Shown here in pieces: positions 1 through 6,639 of a stretch of 10,217 nucleotides of DNA. Position numbers and translations under genes: made by a program. Origin of the DNA: Selenomonadaceae bacterium (GTDB taxonomy: Bacteria > Bacillota > Negativicutes > Selenomonadales > Selenomonadaceae); NCBI GenBank assembly GCA_017390245.1, contig JAFPCE010000239.1, positions 1 to 10,217 of the forward strand. The letters are read 5' to 3'. The notes beneath the pieces were generated by a model that worked only from the letters and a program-made list of their open reading frames with translations, ran no database searches and was not told the origin of the DNA. Positions within the stretch are counted from its first letter, which is position 1. Every line of letters starts with the position of its first letter.

Positions 1-83
1 GTCCTGATAACTATAATAATATCTGTTTTAATTTCATCATTATAAAGCGAAGCTTTAATGGGCGGGTGGGAGGGATAAACAAC
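1..83. other. Intergenic region downstream of the ZIP transporter
   Basis: No gene is visible in these 83 bases. Reading away from the transporter stop codon, the region holds a C-rich tract (the complement of the G-quadruplex motif listed separately). It then has a short hairpin, TAAAGC (43-48), loop GAA, GCTTTA (52-57). The hairpin is not followed by a T-run in either direction, so it is not a convincing intrinsic terminator by itself. Whether transcription of the transporter ends here cannot be decided from the sequence. Confidence 0.5.
60..74 (+). other. G-quadruplex motif, GGG-N-GGG-N-GGG-N-GGG
   Basis: The + strand reads GGGCGGGTGGGAGGG: four G3 runs separated by single bases C, T and A. 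Four G3 tracts with one-base loops is the arrangement known to form very stable parallel quadruplexes. The surrounding sequence has mixed, AT-leaning composition, so the tract stands out. It lies ten bases past the stop codon of the ZIP gene and sits in the template strand of that gene, where a folded quadruplex could stall RNA polymerase. That role is inference. Confidence 0.8.
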
Positions 84-866
84 TTACCCCAGTGCCACAT
101 CCAGTGTCATCATCAAGGTAAAGCCCACAGCAAAAAAGATAGTTCCTACATTGGAATGTTCTCCCTGAGACATCTCAGGAATCAGCTCCTCCACCACTAC
201 ATACATCATGGCACCAGCTGCAAAGGATAACAGCACTGGCAAGGCTGGAATCACCCAGGCAGCAAAGATAATAGTCAGCGCAGCTGCCACAGGCTCTACT
301 ACACCAGACAGTGCACCAGCCGCAAAGGAACGCATTGTACTGGCTCCGTCAGCCTTCAGAGGCAGGGAGATAATAGCGCCCTCAGGGAAATTCTGGATGG
401 CAATACCAATGGAAAGGGCCATAGCTGCAGCTATAGTAATCTCTGTACTGCCTGTATACCAGCCAGCGTAAACAACGCCTACAGCCATGCCCTCTGGGAT
501 ATTATGCAGCACCACTGCCAGCACCATCATAAACCGCTTGGACAAACTGCAGTGAGGTCCTTCCTGTTCCTGGCTGCCTGCATGAATATGCGGAATAATG
601 TGATCTAAAAACAGTAAAAACCCAATCCCCAGCCAGAAGCCAGCCACAGCAGGCACAAAGGCCATGGTCCCCATATCCTCGCTTTGCTCCATAGCCGGAA
701 TCAAAAGACTCCAGATGGAAGCCGCCACCATGACACCTGCCGCAAAGCCTGTCAGAGACCGCAGCACCTTATCCGGCAGATTATCCTTCAGCAGGAAAAC
801 ACAGGCAGAACCCAGCACCGTCCCTGCAAAAGGAATCATCAGCCCTTGGAATATTTCAAAAGACAT
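84..866 (-). CDS. ZIP-family divalent metal transporter (GufA/ZupT-like)
   Basis: A 260-residue inner-membrane protein with about eight hydrophobic segments, the usual length for bacterial ZIP transporters. ZIP proteins import Zn2+, and often Fe2+ or Mn2+, into the cytoplasm. The family signatures are visible. HNIPEG at residues 121-126 and QNFPEG at 158-163 are the paired metal-binding motifs of TM4 and TM5. EP at 191-192 and EELIPE at 226-231 match conserved positions of later helices. A histidine- and acid-containing loop (around residues 89-106, with HIIPHIH) lies before TM4, as in the family's metal-binding loop. The start codon follows an AGGAGG sequence (871-876) by four bases. The gene follows the terminator of the envelope cluster and is probably a separate unit. 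Metal specificity cannot be read from sequence. Confidence 0.93.
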   Translation of the reverse strand: MSFEIFQGLMIPFAGTVLGSACVFLLKDNLPDKVLRSLTGFAAGVMVAASIWSLLIPAMEQSEDMGTMAFVPAVAGFWLGIGFLLFLDHIIPHIHAGSQEQEGPHCSLSKRFMMVLAVVLHNIPEGMAVGVVYAGWYTGSTEITIAAAMALSIGIAIQNFPEGAIISLPLKADGASTMRSFAAGALSGVVEPVAAALTIIFAAWVIPALPVLLSFAAGAMMYVVVEELIPEMSQGEHSNVGTIFFAVGFTLMMTLDVALG

Positions 867-934
867 ACATCCTCCTATTTGTTTATCAATAGCTTCAGAT
901 AAAATTTCACAATATCATTATTCTTTATAATACC

Positions 935-965
935 AAAAAAAATGCTGCCATAACAGCAGCATTTT
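935..965 (-). terminator. Intrinsic terminator after the envelope cluster
   Basis: A perfect 10-bp stem, AAAATGCTGC (939-948) pairing with GCAGCATTTT (956-965), has a 7-base loop. On the minus strand it is followed by an uninterrupted run of eight T (A run on + at 935-942). Orientation and T-run fit termination of minus-strand transcripts leaving P7, about 130 bases past its stop. In the + direction only four T follow, so it is essentially one-way. It lies about 70 bases upstream of the ZIP start codon. Confidence 0.85.
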
Positions 966-984
966 CCATAAAGCATATTTTCTT

Positions 985-1011
985 TTTATAAAATCATTTA
1001 TTGTCTGTCAA
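985..1011 (-). promoter_or_regulatory. Candidate sigma-A promoter upstream of the ZIP gene
   Basis: On the minus strand a perfect TTGACA (1011-1006) is followed after 15 bases by TATAAA (990-985), or after 17 bases by TAAAAA. The predicted start near 978 would put the terminator hairpin (965-939) at the very beginning of the transcript, ahead of the ZIP gene. The consensus -35 is striking, but the 15-base spacer is short and the position upstream of a terminator is unusual. It could be a chance match in AT-rich DNA. Confidence 0.35.
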
Positions 1012-1098
1012 AGACGTAAGACGAGAAAACCATGACAGGCATGATACACCAGTAATCATTCCATGTACACGCTATAGGGCATAGCTCTTATCAATGGC

Positions 1099-2088
1099 TT
1101 ATACCATATTGCCTCTGTCCATGCCTCTGCGCACTGCCACACCATAGCTCTGAGCTATTTTTTCGGTTATTTCTTTAGCAGCAGTTAGGGTAATGGTACT
1201 CATGTCCATATCGGACTCCATATCACATTCTCCCAGCTTATTGCCAGTTTTGGCATCTATAGCCTGAAGCTTTGCTCCTTCTGCTTCTATCTGGCCGATA
1301 ATGATGATATCTGCATCGGTGTACACGTCCTTAGCTACAGGCAGCATAATGGCTGGCAGTCCAGCATAGGTGATGTTTTTGTTGATGTCCAGCTGCTGGG
1401 TTATAGCTGGCTGGCTCATAACCTCCAGTCCCTCCTGCTGGCACAGCTTGCTAAATTCCCGTTCCATCATCTTCTGGTCGTTATCAGTGCAGCCCTGAGC
1501 CTGCAATCTCAGCACCAGCCCTGCCTTCAGCTTCAGCTCCCGCAGCTCTCTTGGCTGGATACCTTTCTGCTGGCTGTTGTTATTAGCCTGCTGATTTGCC
1601 TGGGCCTGATTGCGGTTGTTAACCTTGCCATTATTAACCTTTGGCGCTGGCTTTGCTGCTGGTTTTGGTGCCATGACAATTTTGTATTTTCCCATATCAC
1701 TTTCCAGCAGCTCCTGGTAAATATCCACCTTGGTCTTTATTGCTACACCATTGGCCACATCATCCTTCTGGCTGACGTGGCAGGCAATAACGTATTTATC
1801 AAAGGAATAAGCCAGCTGGTAAACCTGCTGTTTGTACTGACTGCTGCTTATCAGCTTGGTAATAAGGCTTTCTACTGCCTGTCTTTTGGCACTGGCTATA
1901 GCATCCTGCTCACTGGCACCAGTAGCCTCCGCCACAACTCTCACTGGCTGGACTATCTGGTTATTTTCCCCATAAAGCACTGGTGTATCATTAGCAGGCT
2001 GGCTATAAACCTGGGCATGGCAATAGCTTGCAGTGCCTCCTGCGATAAAAAGGCTGGTTAACAGCAATAAGCATTTTTTCTTCAGCAT
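1099..2088 (-). CDS. Exported FlgT_N/CsgG-like protein, last gene of envelope cluster (P7)
   Basis: A 329-residue protein with a Sec signal peptide (basic MLKKK, hydrophobic core, probable cleavage after CHA at residue 25), so periplasmic. Residues about 48-130 resemble the small alpha/beta module at the N terminus of FlgT/LPP20-type proteins: a glycine-containing strand, then a helix with regularly spaced alanines (QDAIASAKRQAVESL), then strands containing YVIACHV. Residues about 140-178 form a low-complexity P/A/K then N/Q-rich linker. Residues about 185-315 look like a CsgG/TolB-N-like alpha/beta domain, including ADIIIIGQI (259-267). The start lies six bases after the P6 stop codon, with GGGG of the P6 3' end as the likely ribosome site; this suggests translational coupling. 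The domain calls rest on pattern resemblance only. Confidence 0.75.
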   Translation of the reverse strand: MLKKKCLLLLTSLFIAGGTASYCHAQVYSQPANDTPVLYGENNQIVQPVRVVAEATGASEQDAIASAKRQAVESLITKLISSSQYKQQVYQLAYSFDKYVIACHVSQKDDVANGVAIKTKVDIYQELLESDMGKYKIVMAPKPAAKPAPKVNNGKVNNRNQAQANQQANNNSQQKGIQPRELRELKLKAGLVLRLQAQGCTDNDQKMMEREFSKLCQQEGLEVMSQPAITQQLDINKNITYAGLPAIMLPVAKDVYTDADIIIIGQIEAEGAKLQAIDAKTGNKLGECDMESDMDMSTITLTAAKEITEKIAQSYGVAVRRGMDRGNMV

Positions 2089-2094
2089 AATTTA

Positions 2095-2970
2095 TTACCC
2101 CTGCTTCTTCGTCCAATAATCTATGGTTTTACGGGCCAGAACCTCGGAAATATCCAGGGACGCCTTCTGCAAAACCAGCTGCTGAGCATTCACCACATCG
2201 CTGCCCCGCATATCATAATTTTCTTCAATTTCACCAATAATGGTGTTACTTAGCAAATCAACCATCTGTGCCCTCACATGAGCAGATTCCGATACGCCCC
2301 ACTGATCCTGGCTGACGGTCTCCATCTGAATCTCCCCTACCACGGCAAAGGTCACATCAACAAACTCCTGCTGCAGCTTGTTGTTCATCACCTGAATATA
2401 AGCATCATAAGGCACATTCAAGGTCCGCAGCATATAGCTGTCCGCCTCATCAGAGGCCACAGAATCAAAGCCTAACCGCTGGAAGCTGGTACCGCAGCTG
2501 TCTTTTACCCAGCTGGCTGCCATGGCAGCATTTTCTGCTCCCTTTACCCGTAAAAGAAAAGTTACAGGCATATCTGCATTTTCCTCCTGCTTCACAGCAA
2601 GACCTGCATTAACCTTATCCTGCAGAGCCTGGCCATTAACCACTACCTCCAGCAGTGCATCCACATGGCCAGCGTGCTTTTCTTCTTTTTTCACCTGAGT
2701 GCTGACCACATAGCTGTTATACTCTGCCAGAAGCTGGCAAAAGGTGCTGCCAGGATCCTGGGATGGCCTGATGATATGAGACAATACCTTGTATACTGCC
2801 TTTTTCTGGCCATCTGCCACCGCCTGGCTGCTGCCTGCTCCTTCTCCCCGGATAAGTACGGAAATGGCACTATTATTATTTTCTGCTGCCTGTGCCACTG
2901 GCAGCCCCTGTGGGCTGAGGAGGATACAGAGGCTCACCAGTATAGCACCAATTACAGCAATCAATCTCAT
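2095..2970 (-). CDS. Exported FlgT_N/CsgG-like protein of envelope cluster (P6)
   Basis: Read here as 291 residues from the ATG that follows an AGGAG site by seven bases; an ATG seven codons upstream has no ribosome site. Residues 1-29 are a signal peptide ending AQA. Residues about 36-120 resemble the FlgT/LPP20 N-terminal module: RGEGAG turn, helix AVADGQKKAVYKVL, then a YNSYVVSTQV strand and LLEVVVNG. Residues about 134-285 resemble a CsgG/TolB-N-like domain, with strand FAVVGEIQMETV (208-219), a helix-rich QMVDLLSNTIIGE segment and a C-terminal helix. It overlaps no neighbour but sits six bases ahead of P7 with a related layout, which suggests the two act together. Gene-specific function is unknown. 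Confidence 0.75.
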   Translation of the reverse strand: MRLIAVIGAILVSLCILLSPQGLPVAQAAENNNSAISVLIRGEGAGSSQAVADGQKKAVYKVLSHIIRPSQDPGSTFCQLLAEYNSYVVSTQVKKEEKHAGHVDALLEVVVNGQALQDKVNAGLAVKQEENADMPVTFLLRVKGAENAAMAASWVKDSCGTSFQRLGFDSVASDEADSYMLRTLNVPYDAYIQVMNNKLQQEFVDVTFAVVGEIQMETVSQDQWGVSESAHVRAQMVDLLSNTIIGEIEENYDMRGSDVVNAQQLVLQKASLDISEVLARKTIDYWTKKQG

Positions 2971-2976
2971 AACAAT

Positions 2977-2982
2977 TCTCCT
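2977..2982 (-). promoter_or_regulatory. Ribosome binding site choosing the P6 start
   Basis: AGGAGA on the minus strand lies six bases ahead of the ATG at 2970. The alternative ATG at 2991 is upstream of this site and has no comparable sequence before it, so the shorter protein is preferred. Confidence 0.75.
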
Positions 2983-3061
2983 GAAAACCATCTTACTAAG
3001 CCCCCTGTGGCAGCAGCCGCAAGCAGGTGCTCACTTTTTATCAATTCCCATTACGGGATAA

Positions 3062-4075
3062 TTACTTCACAAATACCATGCTGCCCTTTGCTAAAAAGCC
3101 GTTAGCCTTGTTCTCAGCCAAAATCTTAGCAGCATCGGCATCGGATACTACAGGATTGCAGAAGCAGTCAATGCTGACAGCCTTTACTACCAGCGGGTTG
3201 CTGCCTGCTCTGTCAAGACCAGAGGTTAAGCTCTTGCTGTAGCCTACGTAACCATGGCTAACTACTTCATCACGGCTGAAGTTCTCTAAGCCATAGACAA
3301 CCTTATGGTCTGGAGTAAATACTGCTGGAGCCATTGCAGACTGCAAGCCCATGCCGGAGCAGTCTACTACAACGCCGGTATAGTTACCAGCAGCCTGATA
3401 GTTAGCTGCGCTAGCTGCTTTAGCTGGAGTAACTGCCTGTGGCTGGGTCACAGCTGGTGCCTGTACTGCTGGTGCCTGCTGCATTGCAGGTGCCTGAACA
3501 GCTGGTGCCTGCACAGATGGAGTCTGCACTGCTGGCTCTGGAGCACGGATAATAGGAGTCTGTACAACTGGCTCATTTACAGCTGCCTCTGCCACCGGTT
3601 CATGGGCTGGCAAGGTCATAGGCTTATTAGCCAGGCTGTTATTTACAGGAATGATATCACTTGGTGCTTTAAAAGGAACCTGCTGTACCTGTGGCACAAC
3701 TGCTGCAGCTAAAGAAGCCCCACCGCCATATACAGGCAGCTCTATTACCACATGGAAAAAGCCGTCACTGTCCTTGAACTTATTAACAACCTGCGCACCT
3801 CTTACCAGGCCGCTTACTCTGGAGCGGATAACATCACTGGTAGTTACATAATTTTCTACAGTGGTATCTGCTGTAATCTGCACCCCATTGGTCTGCTCTA
3901 AAAGCTGGCGGTACGCATCCATCTGAGCCGCTCTGTAGCCCAGGGGAGTTGCCTGTCCTGCCGCACCAATACCTTCAGCAGTAATTACGCCGCCGCTGAT
4001 ATCAGTAGCAGCCATTACCAGACTGTTTACTGCCAGCATGCACATTGCCAGCAAAACGCTAAATATCTTTCTCAT
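3062..4075 (-). CDS. Exported LPP20/FlgP-like protein with repeat linker (P5)
   Basis: A 337-residue paralogue of P1. Residues 1-22 are a signal peptide (cleavage near VMA). Residues about 24-122 form an LPP20/FlgT_N-like module with the signature GYRAAQMDAYRQLLEQ, TTVENYVTTSDVIRSRV and GLVRGAQVV. Residues about 125-227 are a P/A/V/Q-rich linker with tandem APAVQ-type repeats. Residues about 230-337 are a second conserved domain, from YTGVVVDCSGMGL through YGLENFSRDEV and GYVGYSKS to GFLAKGSMVFVK. Both domains match P1 closely, while the linker is about four times longer. I recall LPP20-type proteins of other diderms having the same C-terminal pattern (TGLIIDARGLG-like), but cannot check it. 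No lipobox is seen, so it is probably soluble or anchored by partners. The start is chosen by the AAGGGGAAGGA site eight bases upstream. Confidence 0.82.
   Translation of the reverse strand: MRKIFSVLLAMCMLAVNSLVMAATDISGGVITAEGIGAAGQATPLGYRAAQMDAYRQLLEQTNGVQITADTTVENYVTTSDVIRSRVSGLVRGAQVVNKFKDSDGFFHVVIELPVYGGGASLAAAVVPQVQQVPFKAPSDIIPVNNSLANKPMTLPAHEPVAEAAVNEPVVQTPIIRAPEPAVQTPSVQAPAVQAPAMQQAPAVQAPAVTQPQAVTPAKAASAANYQAAGNYTGVVVDCSGMGLQSAMAPAVFTPDHKVVYGLENFSRDEVVSHGYVGYSKSLTSGLDRAGSNPLVVKAVSIDCFCNPVVSDADAAKILAENKANGFLAKGSMVFVK
3431..3537 (-). repeat. Degenerate ~15-bp tandem repeat encoding (Q)APAV units in P5
   Basis: On the + strand a degenerate unit resembling ACAGCTGGTGCCTGC recurs about five or six times, for example near 3449-3463, 3464-3478, 3498-3512 and 3513-3527. 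In the reading frame of P5 it encodes repeated QAPAV/VQTPSV steps, a proline-alanine-rich flexible spacer. The 15-bp period equals five codons, so copy number can change without breaking the frame. P1 lacks this stretch, which suggests the repeat expanded after the duplication. Confidence 0.75.
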
Positions 4076-4083
4076 AAATAACA

Positions 4084-4094
4084 TCCTTCCCCTT
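4084..4094 (-). promoter_or_regulatory. Ribosome binding site choosing the P5 start
   Basis: AAGGGGAAGGA on the minus strand lies eight bases before the ATG at 4075. The upstream ATG at 4084 overlaps the purine tract itself and would have no usable spacing, so MRKIF is the likely N terminus. Confidence 0.75.
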
Positions 4095-4115
4095 TAGAAA
4101 TATTGTATTGCTAAA

Positions 4116-5279
4116 TTAAAAACTAAAGTAAAGCTGGGTACTGCCTGCAGTGGCTTCATTGGTATTGCCAATTAACAAGCCTGCTATATTTCTCAGCACC
4201 TCATCCTGCAAATCAGCTGTGGTTTCATAGCCTGCAGCATCTACAAATACCTTAAACATACCTGCATTATTAAAGCTGCTTCTCAATACCCGGCAATGAG
4301 CCTGCTGGAGGCCATCTAAAACAGCCTGCCGCTGCAGATTTCTGTCAGCAATGCCAGCAAAATTCAAGGTCAGCTTCAAGTGCTTTTCGCCACCGCGGTT
4401 CACTGTCTGCTCCGTCTTTAAAGCCTTCTGCCCCAGTACATCCACAGCAGCTGCCACAGCCATTTCTTCCGCCTTGCGCTCTGCCTCCACCAGGTTCTTA
4501 TCCACAGCAGTAAAGTACTCGGCATAATTGCTCTGGAGATTGGAATCGTAGCCTACCAGCTCAAACTGTCCCAGCACCTTCACCTTAAAATAGCCAGACT
4601 CACGAATAGCTTCCTTGGTAGAAAGGCTGCCTCTTAAAAGAGAGTTTTCCTCGGTACGGGTGTTGCGGCCAATGCGCCTTACCTCAGCACTGACTCCCAT
4701 ATCCTCCATATTGGGATGAGCCTCCATATAGGCTCTTACTGCATCAGCAGAAACGGTTATAAAGCCCTTATCCTGCATCTTCATGGCTACCAGATTGTTC
4801 AGATAGCTGTTATTCTTGGGATTGCCATTTTCGTCAAAGCCAGTAATGGCCACAGCAACGCCATAGCTGTTACTGGTACTGGACAGCATCTCTAACCTGG
4901 ACTTTACATCCCTGATAGCCGTATCCAGCATTACCGGACTAGCCTCCAAATCCACCCGGACTACAGCTATATCTCCCAGAATCTCCTGGCTCACAATCTG
5001 CTTTATCTGCACGTAACCATCGGAATGAGCCACAATATTATCACGAACCACACGGCCCATTTCCACCTCAGTGGTAGCAGAAACCTTTACCCCCACCTGC
5101 TGCTCCACGTAATTGCGCATGGCATCGTGCTTGGCTGCCTCCAGGGCGGCCTCCACACCAGCAGATCCTATCACCGCCTGGCCTTCCACCACTTCTGCAC
5201 TGGCCATTCCTGGCATAGTAACAGCTGCCGCCAGCACCACAGCCATCAAATATGACCTTATTCTGTTCCCAAAATTCAT
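4116..5279 (-). CDS. Exported FlgT-like (flagellar assembly protein T N-domain) protein (P4)
   Basis: A 387-residue protein with a clear Sec signal peptide (residues 1-28, ending ASA). Residues about 30-115 fit the FlgT N-terminal module: VEGQAVIG, helix AALEAAKHDAMRNYVEQQVG, TTEVE, then HSDGYVQIKQIVSQE and VVRVDLEA. The spacing of A..DA.RN..EQ..G...TT.VE...V...S.G.V....IV parallels P1 and P5. Residues about 138-285 look like a middle CsgG/TolB-N-like domain (VAVAITGFDENGNP; FKVKVLGQFELVGY). Residues about 296-387 form a compact C-terminal alpha/beta unit (LKLTLNFAGI, helix, MFKVFVDAAG, helix). The three-part layout is that of Vibrio FlgT, a periplasmic ring protein of the flagellar motor; a flagellar role here is inference only. 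The start is set by the GAGGTGAT site, 24 bases after the P3 stop. Confidence 0.78.
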   Translation of the reverse strand: MNFGNRIRSYLMAVVLAAAVTMPGMASAEVVEGQAVIGSAGVEAALEAAKHDAMRNYVEQQVGVKVSATTEVEMGRVVRDNIVAHSDGYVQIKQIVSQEILGDIAVVRVDLEASPVMLDTAIRDVKSRLEMLSSTSNSYGVAVAITGFDENGNPKNNSYLNNLVAMKMQDKGFITVSADAVRAYMEAHPNMEDMGVSAEVRRIGRNTRTEENSLLRGSLSTKEAIRESGYFKVKVLGQFELVGYDSNLQSNYAEYFTAVDKNLVEAERKAEEMAVAAAVDVLGQKALKTEQTVNRGGEKHLKLTLNFAGIADRNLQRQAVLDGLQQAHCRVLRSSFNNAGMFKVFVDAAGYETTADLQDEVLRNIAGLLIGNTNEATAGSTQLYFSF

Positions 5280-5283
5280 TCCC

Positions 5284-5291
5284 ATCACCTC
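5284..5291 (-). promoter_or_regulatory. Near-consensus ribosome binding site choosing the P4 start
   Basis: GAGGTGAT on the minus strand matches the 3' end of 16S rRNA almost perfectly. Its GAGG core lies eight bases before the ATG at 5279. The ATG at 5285 lies inside the site and the one at 5303 is upstream of it, so both can be set aside. Confidence 0.8.
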
Positions 5292-5303
5292 AGTGCCCTG
5301 CAC

Positions 5304-6497
5304 TTATTTTTTATTGCCTAAATCCTGAGCCAGAGCTGTCATTAAATCCATACACAAATCCTTTTCGCTCATTTCCACAGCAGATTCATCATTGCGCACA
5401 GTCTTTACCAGAAGCTCTGTAGAAAGCTCCACCGGTGGCTTGCCATCAATGCCTGAATGAGCCAGCCAGCCCTTGTAAATAGTGTTCTTTACCAGTTCAT
5501 TGGCGGTCTTATCATGGACCTCACCAAAGTTAAAGCCTGTAATATCCAGGGTAATCTTATTTCTTGCCTGTGGCAGCAGCAGATTGGTATCACCAATATT
5601 ACTATCAATATGCAGGGAAGAAATATTGTCCACTACATCCTCAGATACGTTGCTGCTAGCTGCTACATTTGGTGGCAATAAAATCTTCTTGCTGTTTTGC
5701 TGATAAGCGCCAGTAAAAAAATAAGCGGTAGTGCTTTTCAGCATATCCAGGTCCTGCTGGCTGTCAGCAAATAAAGCAGCTGCCTTCTTGGAACTGATTC
5801 TGACATCAGTTACCTGATATGTTTCATCAGTAGTAAGCTTCTCCTCCAGATTCTTCAAAATCTTTTTCTGTGACTTAAAATCAAGATACCGCTGTACAGT
5901 GTCAGCTGTTATCTGGGCAAAGGCAGCAGCCTTGACGCTGTCCTTTATAGGCTTGTCGATTTTCTCCACCTTAGGATTGCCCAGCCAGGTCTGGGTGTAG
6001 AGAGGAATCATGCCCAGCATGCGGAAGCTGACATTAGTCTCCATACTTGGGTCTGTATTTTCCTCCATACTGCACAGCATGAGGCACAGCCCGCTGTTAA
6101 TACAGGTAGCATAATAGGTATTGCCGTTAACAGAATGGAAGGTTCTGTCAAAGGTACTGTCCATCACCACCAGCGGAATCAGCGCCACATCGTTACCTAC
6201 ATAAATATCATTTAAGGAGCTGGCCTCAGAATTGGTCTTTAAGGTAAAAGGCAGCTTGTCCTTTTGCTCCAGCTCCGTTAATTTCCTGTTAATTGCATGA
6301 ATAATCTTGTCCTTGACCCCAGGATAATTCAAAAGCATATCATCCTTTTGCAAGGAAAAAATATTTGGTGACCATATTACCTGTGGTTTTTCCTTCTTAG
6401 CAGCATCTGCCTGGGACATGGTACATAAAACCATCATAACTAATGCCACAGTCAAAAGCTTGCTAAAAAACGTCCCTGTTATTCGCCATAAATTCAT
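5304..6497 (-). CDS. Exported protein of unknown function (P3)
   Basis: I do not recognise this 397-residue protein. It begins with a signal peptide (about residues 1-32, ending ADA), so it is exported. The mature part starts with a lysine-rich stretch and then PQVIWSPNIFSLQ. Next come a helix (VKDKIIHAINRKLTELEQ) and hydrophobic strands with a cysteine cluster (ATCINSGLCLMLCSMEE, 130-146). A long helical region around 184-222 (IKDSVKAAAFAQITADTVQRYL, lysine-rich) and a C-terminal alpha/beta stretch (ITLDITGFNFGEV, then helices to the end) complete it. The mix of strands and helices could be another CsgG/TolB-like fold, but no motif proves it. It precedes P4 by 24 bases and is surely co-transcribed with it. 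An ATG seven codons upstream lacks a ribosome site. Confidence 0.72.
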   Translation of the reverse strand: MNLWRITGTFFSKLLTVALVMMVLCTMSQADAAKKEKPQVIWSPNIFSLQKDDMLLNYPGVKDKIIHAINRKLTELEQKDKLPFTLKTNSEASSLNDIYVGNDVALIPLVVMDSTFDRTFHSVNGNTYYATCINSGLCLMLCSMEENTDPSMETNVSFRMLGMIPLYTQTWLGNPKVEKIDKPIKDSVKAAAFAQITADTVQRYLDFKSQKKILKNLEEKLTTDETYQVTDVRISSKKAAALFADSQQDLDMLKSTTAYFFTGAYQQNSKKILLPPNVAASSNVSEDVVDNISSLHIDSNIGDTNLLLPQARNKITLDITGFNFGEVHDKTANELVKNTIYKGWLAHSGIDGKPPVELSTELLVKTVRNDESAVEMSEKDLCMDLMTALAQDLGNKK

Positions 6498-6499
6498 AG

Positions 6500-6509
6500 C
6501 TCCACCACC
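6500..6509 (-). promoter_or_regulatory. Ribosome binding site choosing the P3 start
   Basis: GGTGGTGGAG on the minus strand immediately precedes the ATG at 6497. The candidate ATG at 6518 has no purine-rich sequence in front of it, so MNLWRI is the preferred N terminus. Confidence 0.65.
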
Positions 6510-6521
6510 ATCTGCCAATAA

Positions 6522-6629
6522 TCAATCATATATATTTGCCTTCCATGGCAAAGTCCAGTCCGGATATTCCCCCGGCAAAATCACTCCGGCATAGCCCGTG
6601 ATTTTCATCATTGCGCCAGCCTGCTCCAT
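6522..6629 (-). CDS. Possible small protein in the P2-P3 gap (35 residues)
   Basis: Between P2 and P3 there is a 142-base gap, much longer than most junctions in the cluster. It holds a small open frame, MEQAGAMMKITGYAGVIL followed by a proline- and tryptophan-rich tail (PGEYPDWTLPWK) and a TGA stop. Translation could also begin at the internal double ATG (residues 7-8), which has an AGG eight bases upstream. Codon choice (CCG, TTG, ACG, GGG) differs somewhat from the large neighbours, which favour CTG, GGC and CCA/CCT. It could be a genuine small gene, a decayed gene remnant, or structured leader RNA; the region also contains a TTTGCC/GGCAAA hairpin (6535-6552). Treat it as a candidate only. 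Confidence 0.25.
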   Translation of the reverse strand: MEQAGAMMKITGYAGVILPGEYPDWTLPWKANIYD

Positions 6630-6639
6630 TGCTGCTAGC

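Noticed and set aside
43..57. TAAAGC-GAA-GCTTTA hairpin as a ZIP terminator
   Set aside because: Only six base pairs, mostly AT, and no T-run follows in either direction.
2665..3105. 146-residue open frame on the + strand across P6 and the P5-P6 gap
   Set aside because: Antisense to P6 with cysteine- and histidine-rich, low-complexity composition; P6 has a signal peptide, a ribosome site and domain-like structure.
3305..3712. 135-residue open frame on the + strand
   Set aside because: It is a shadow of P5: rich in W, C, L and H from antisense reading of the A/P/Q codons, with no ribosome site. The same holds for the other + strand frames, all of which lie within or mostly over minus-strand genes.
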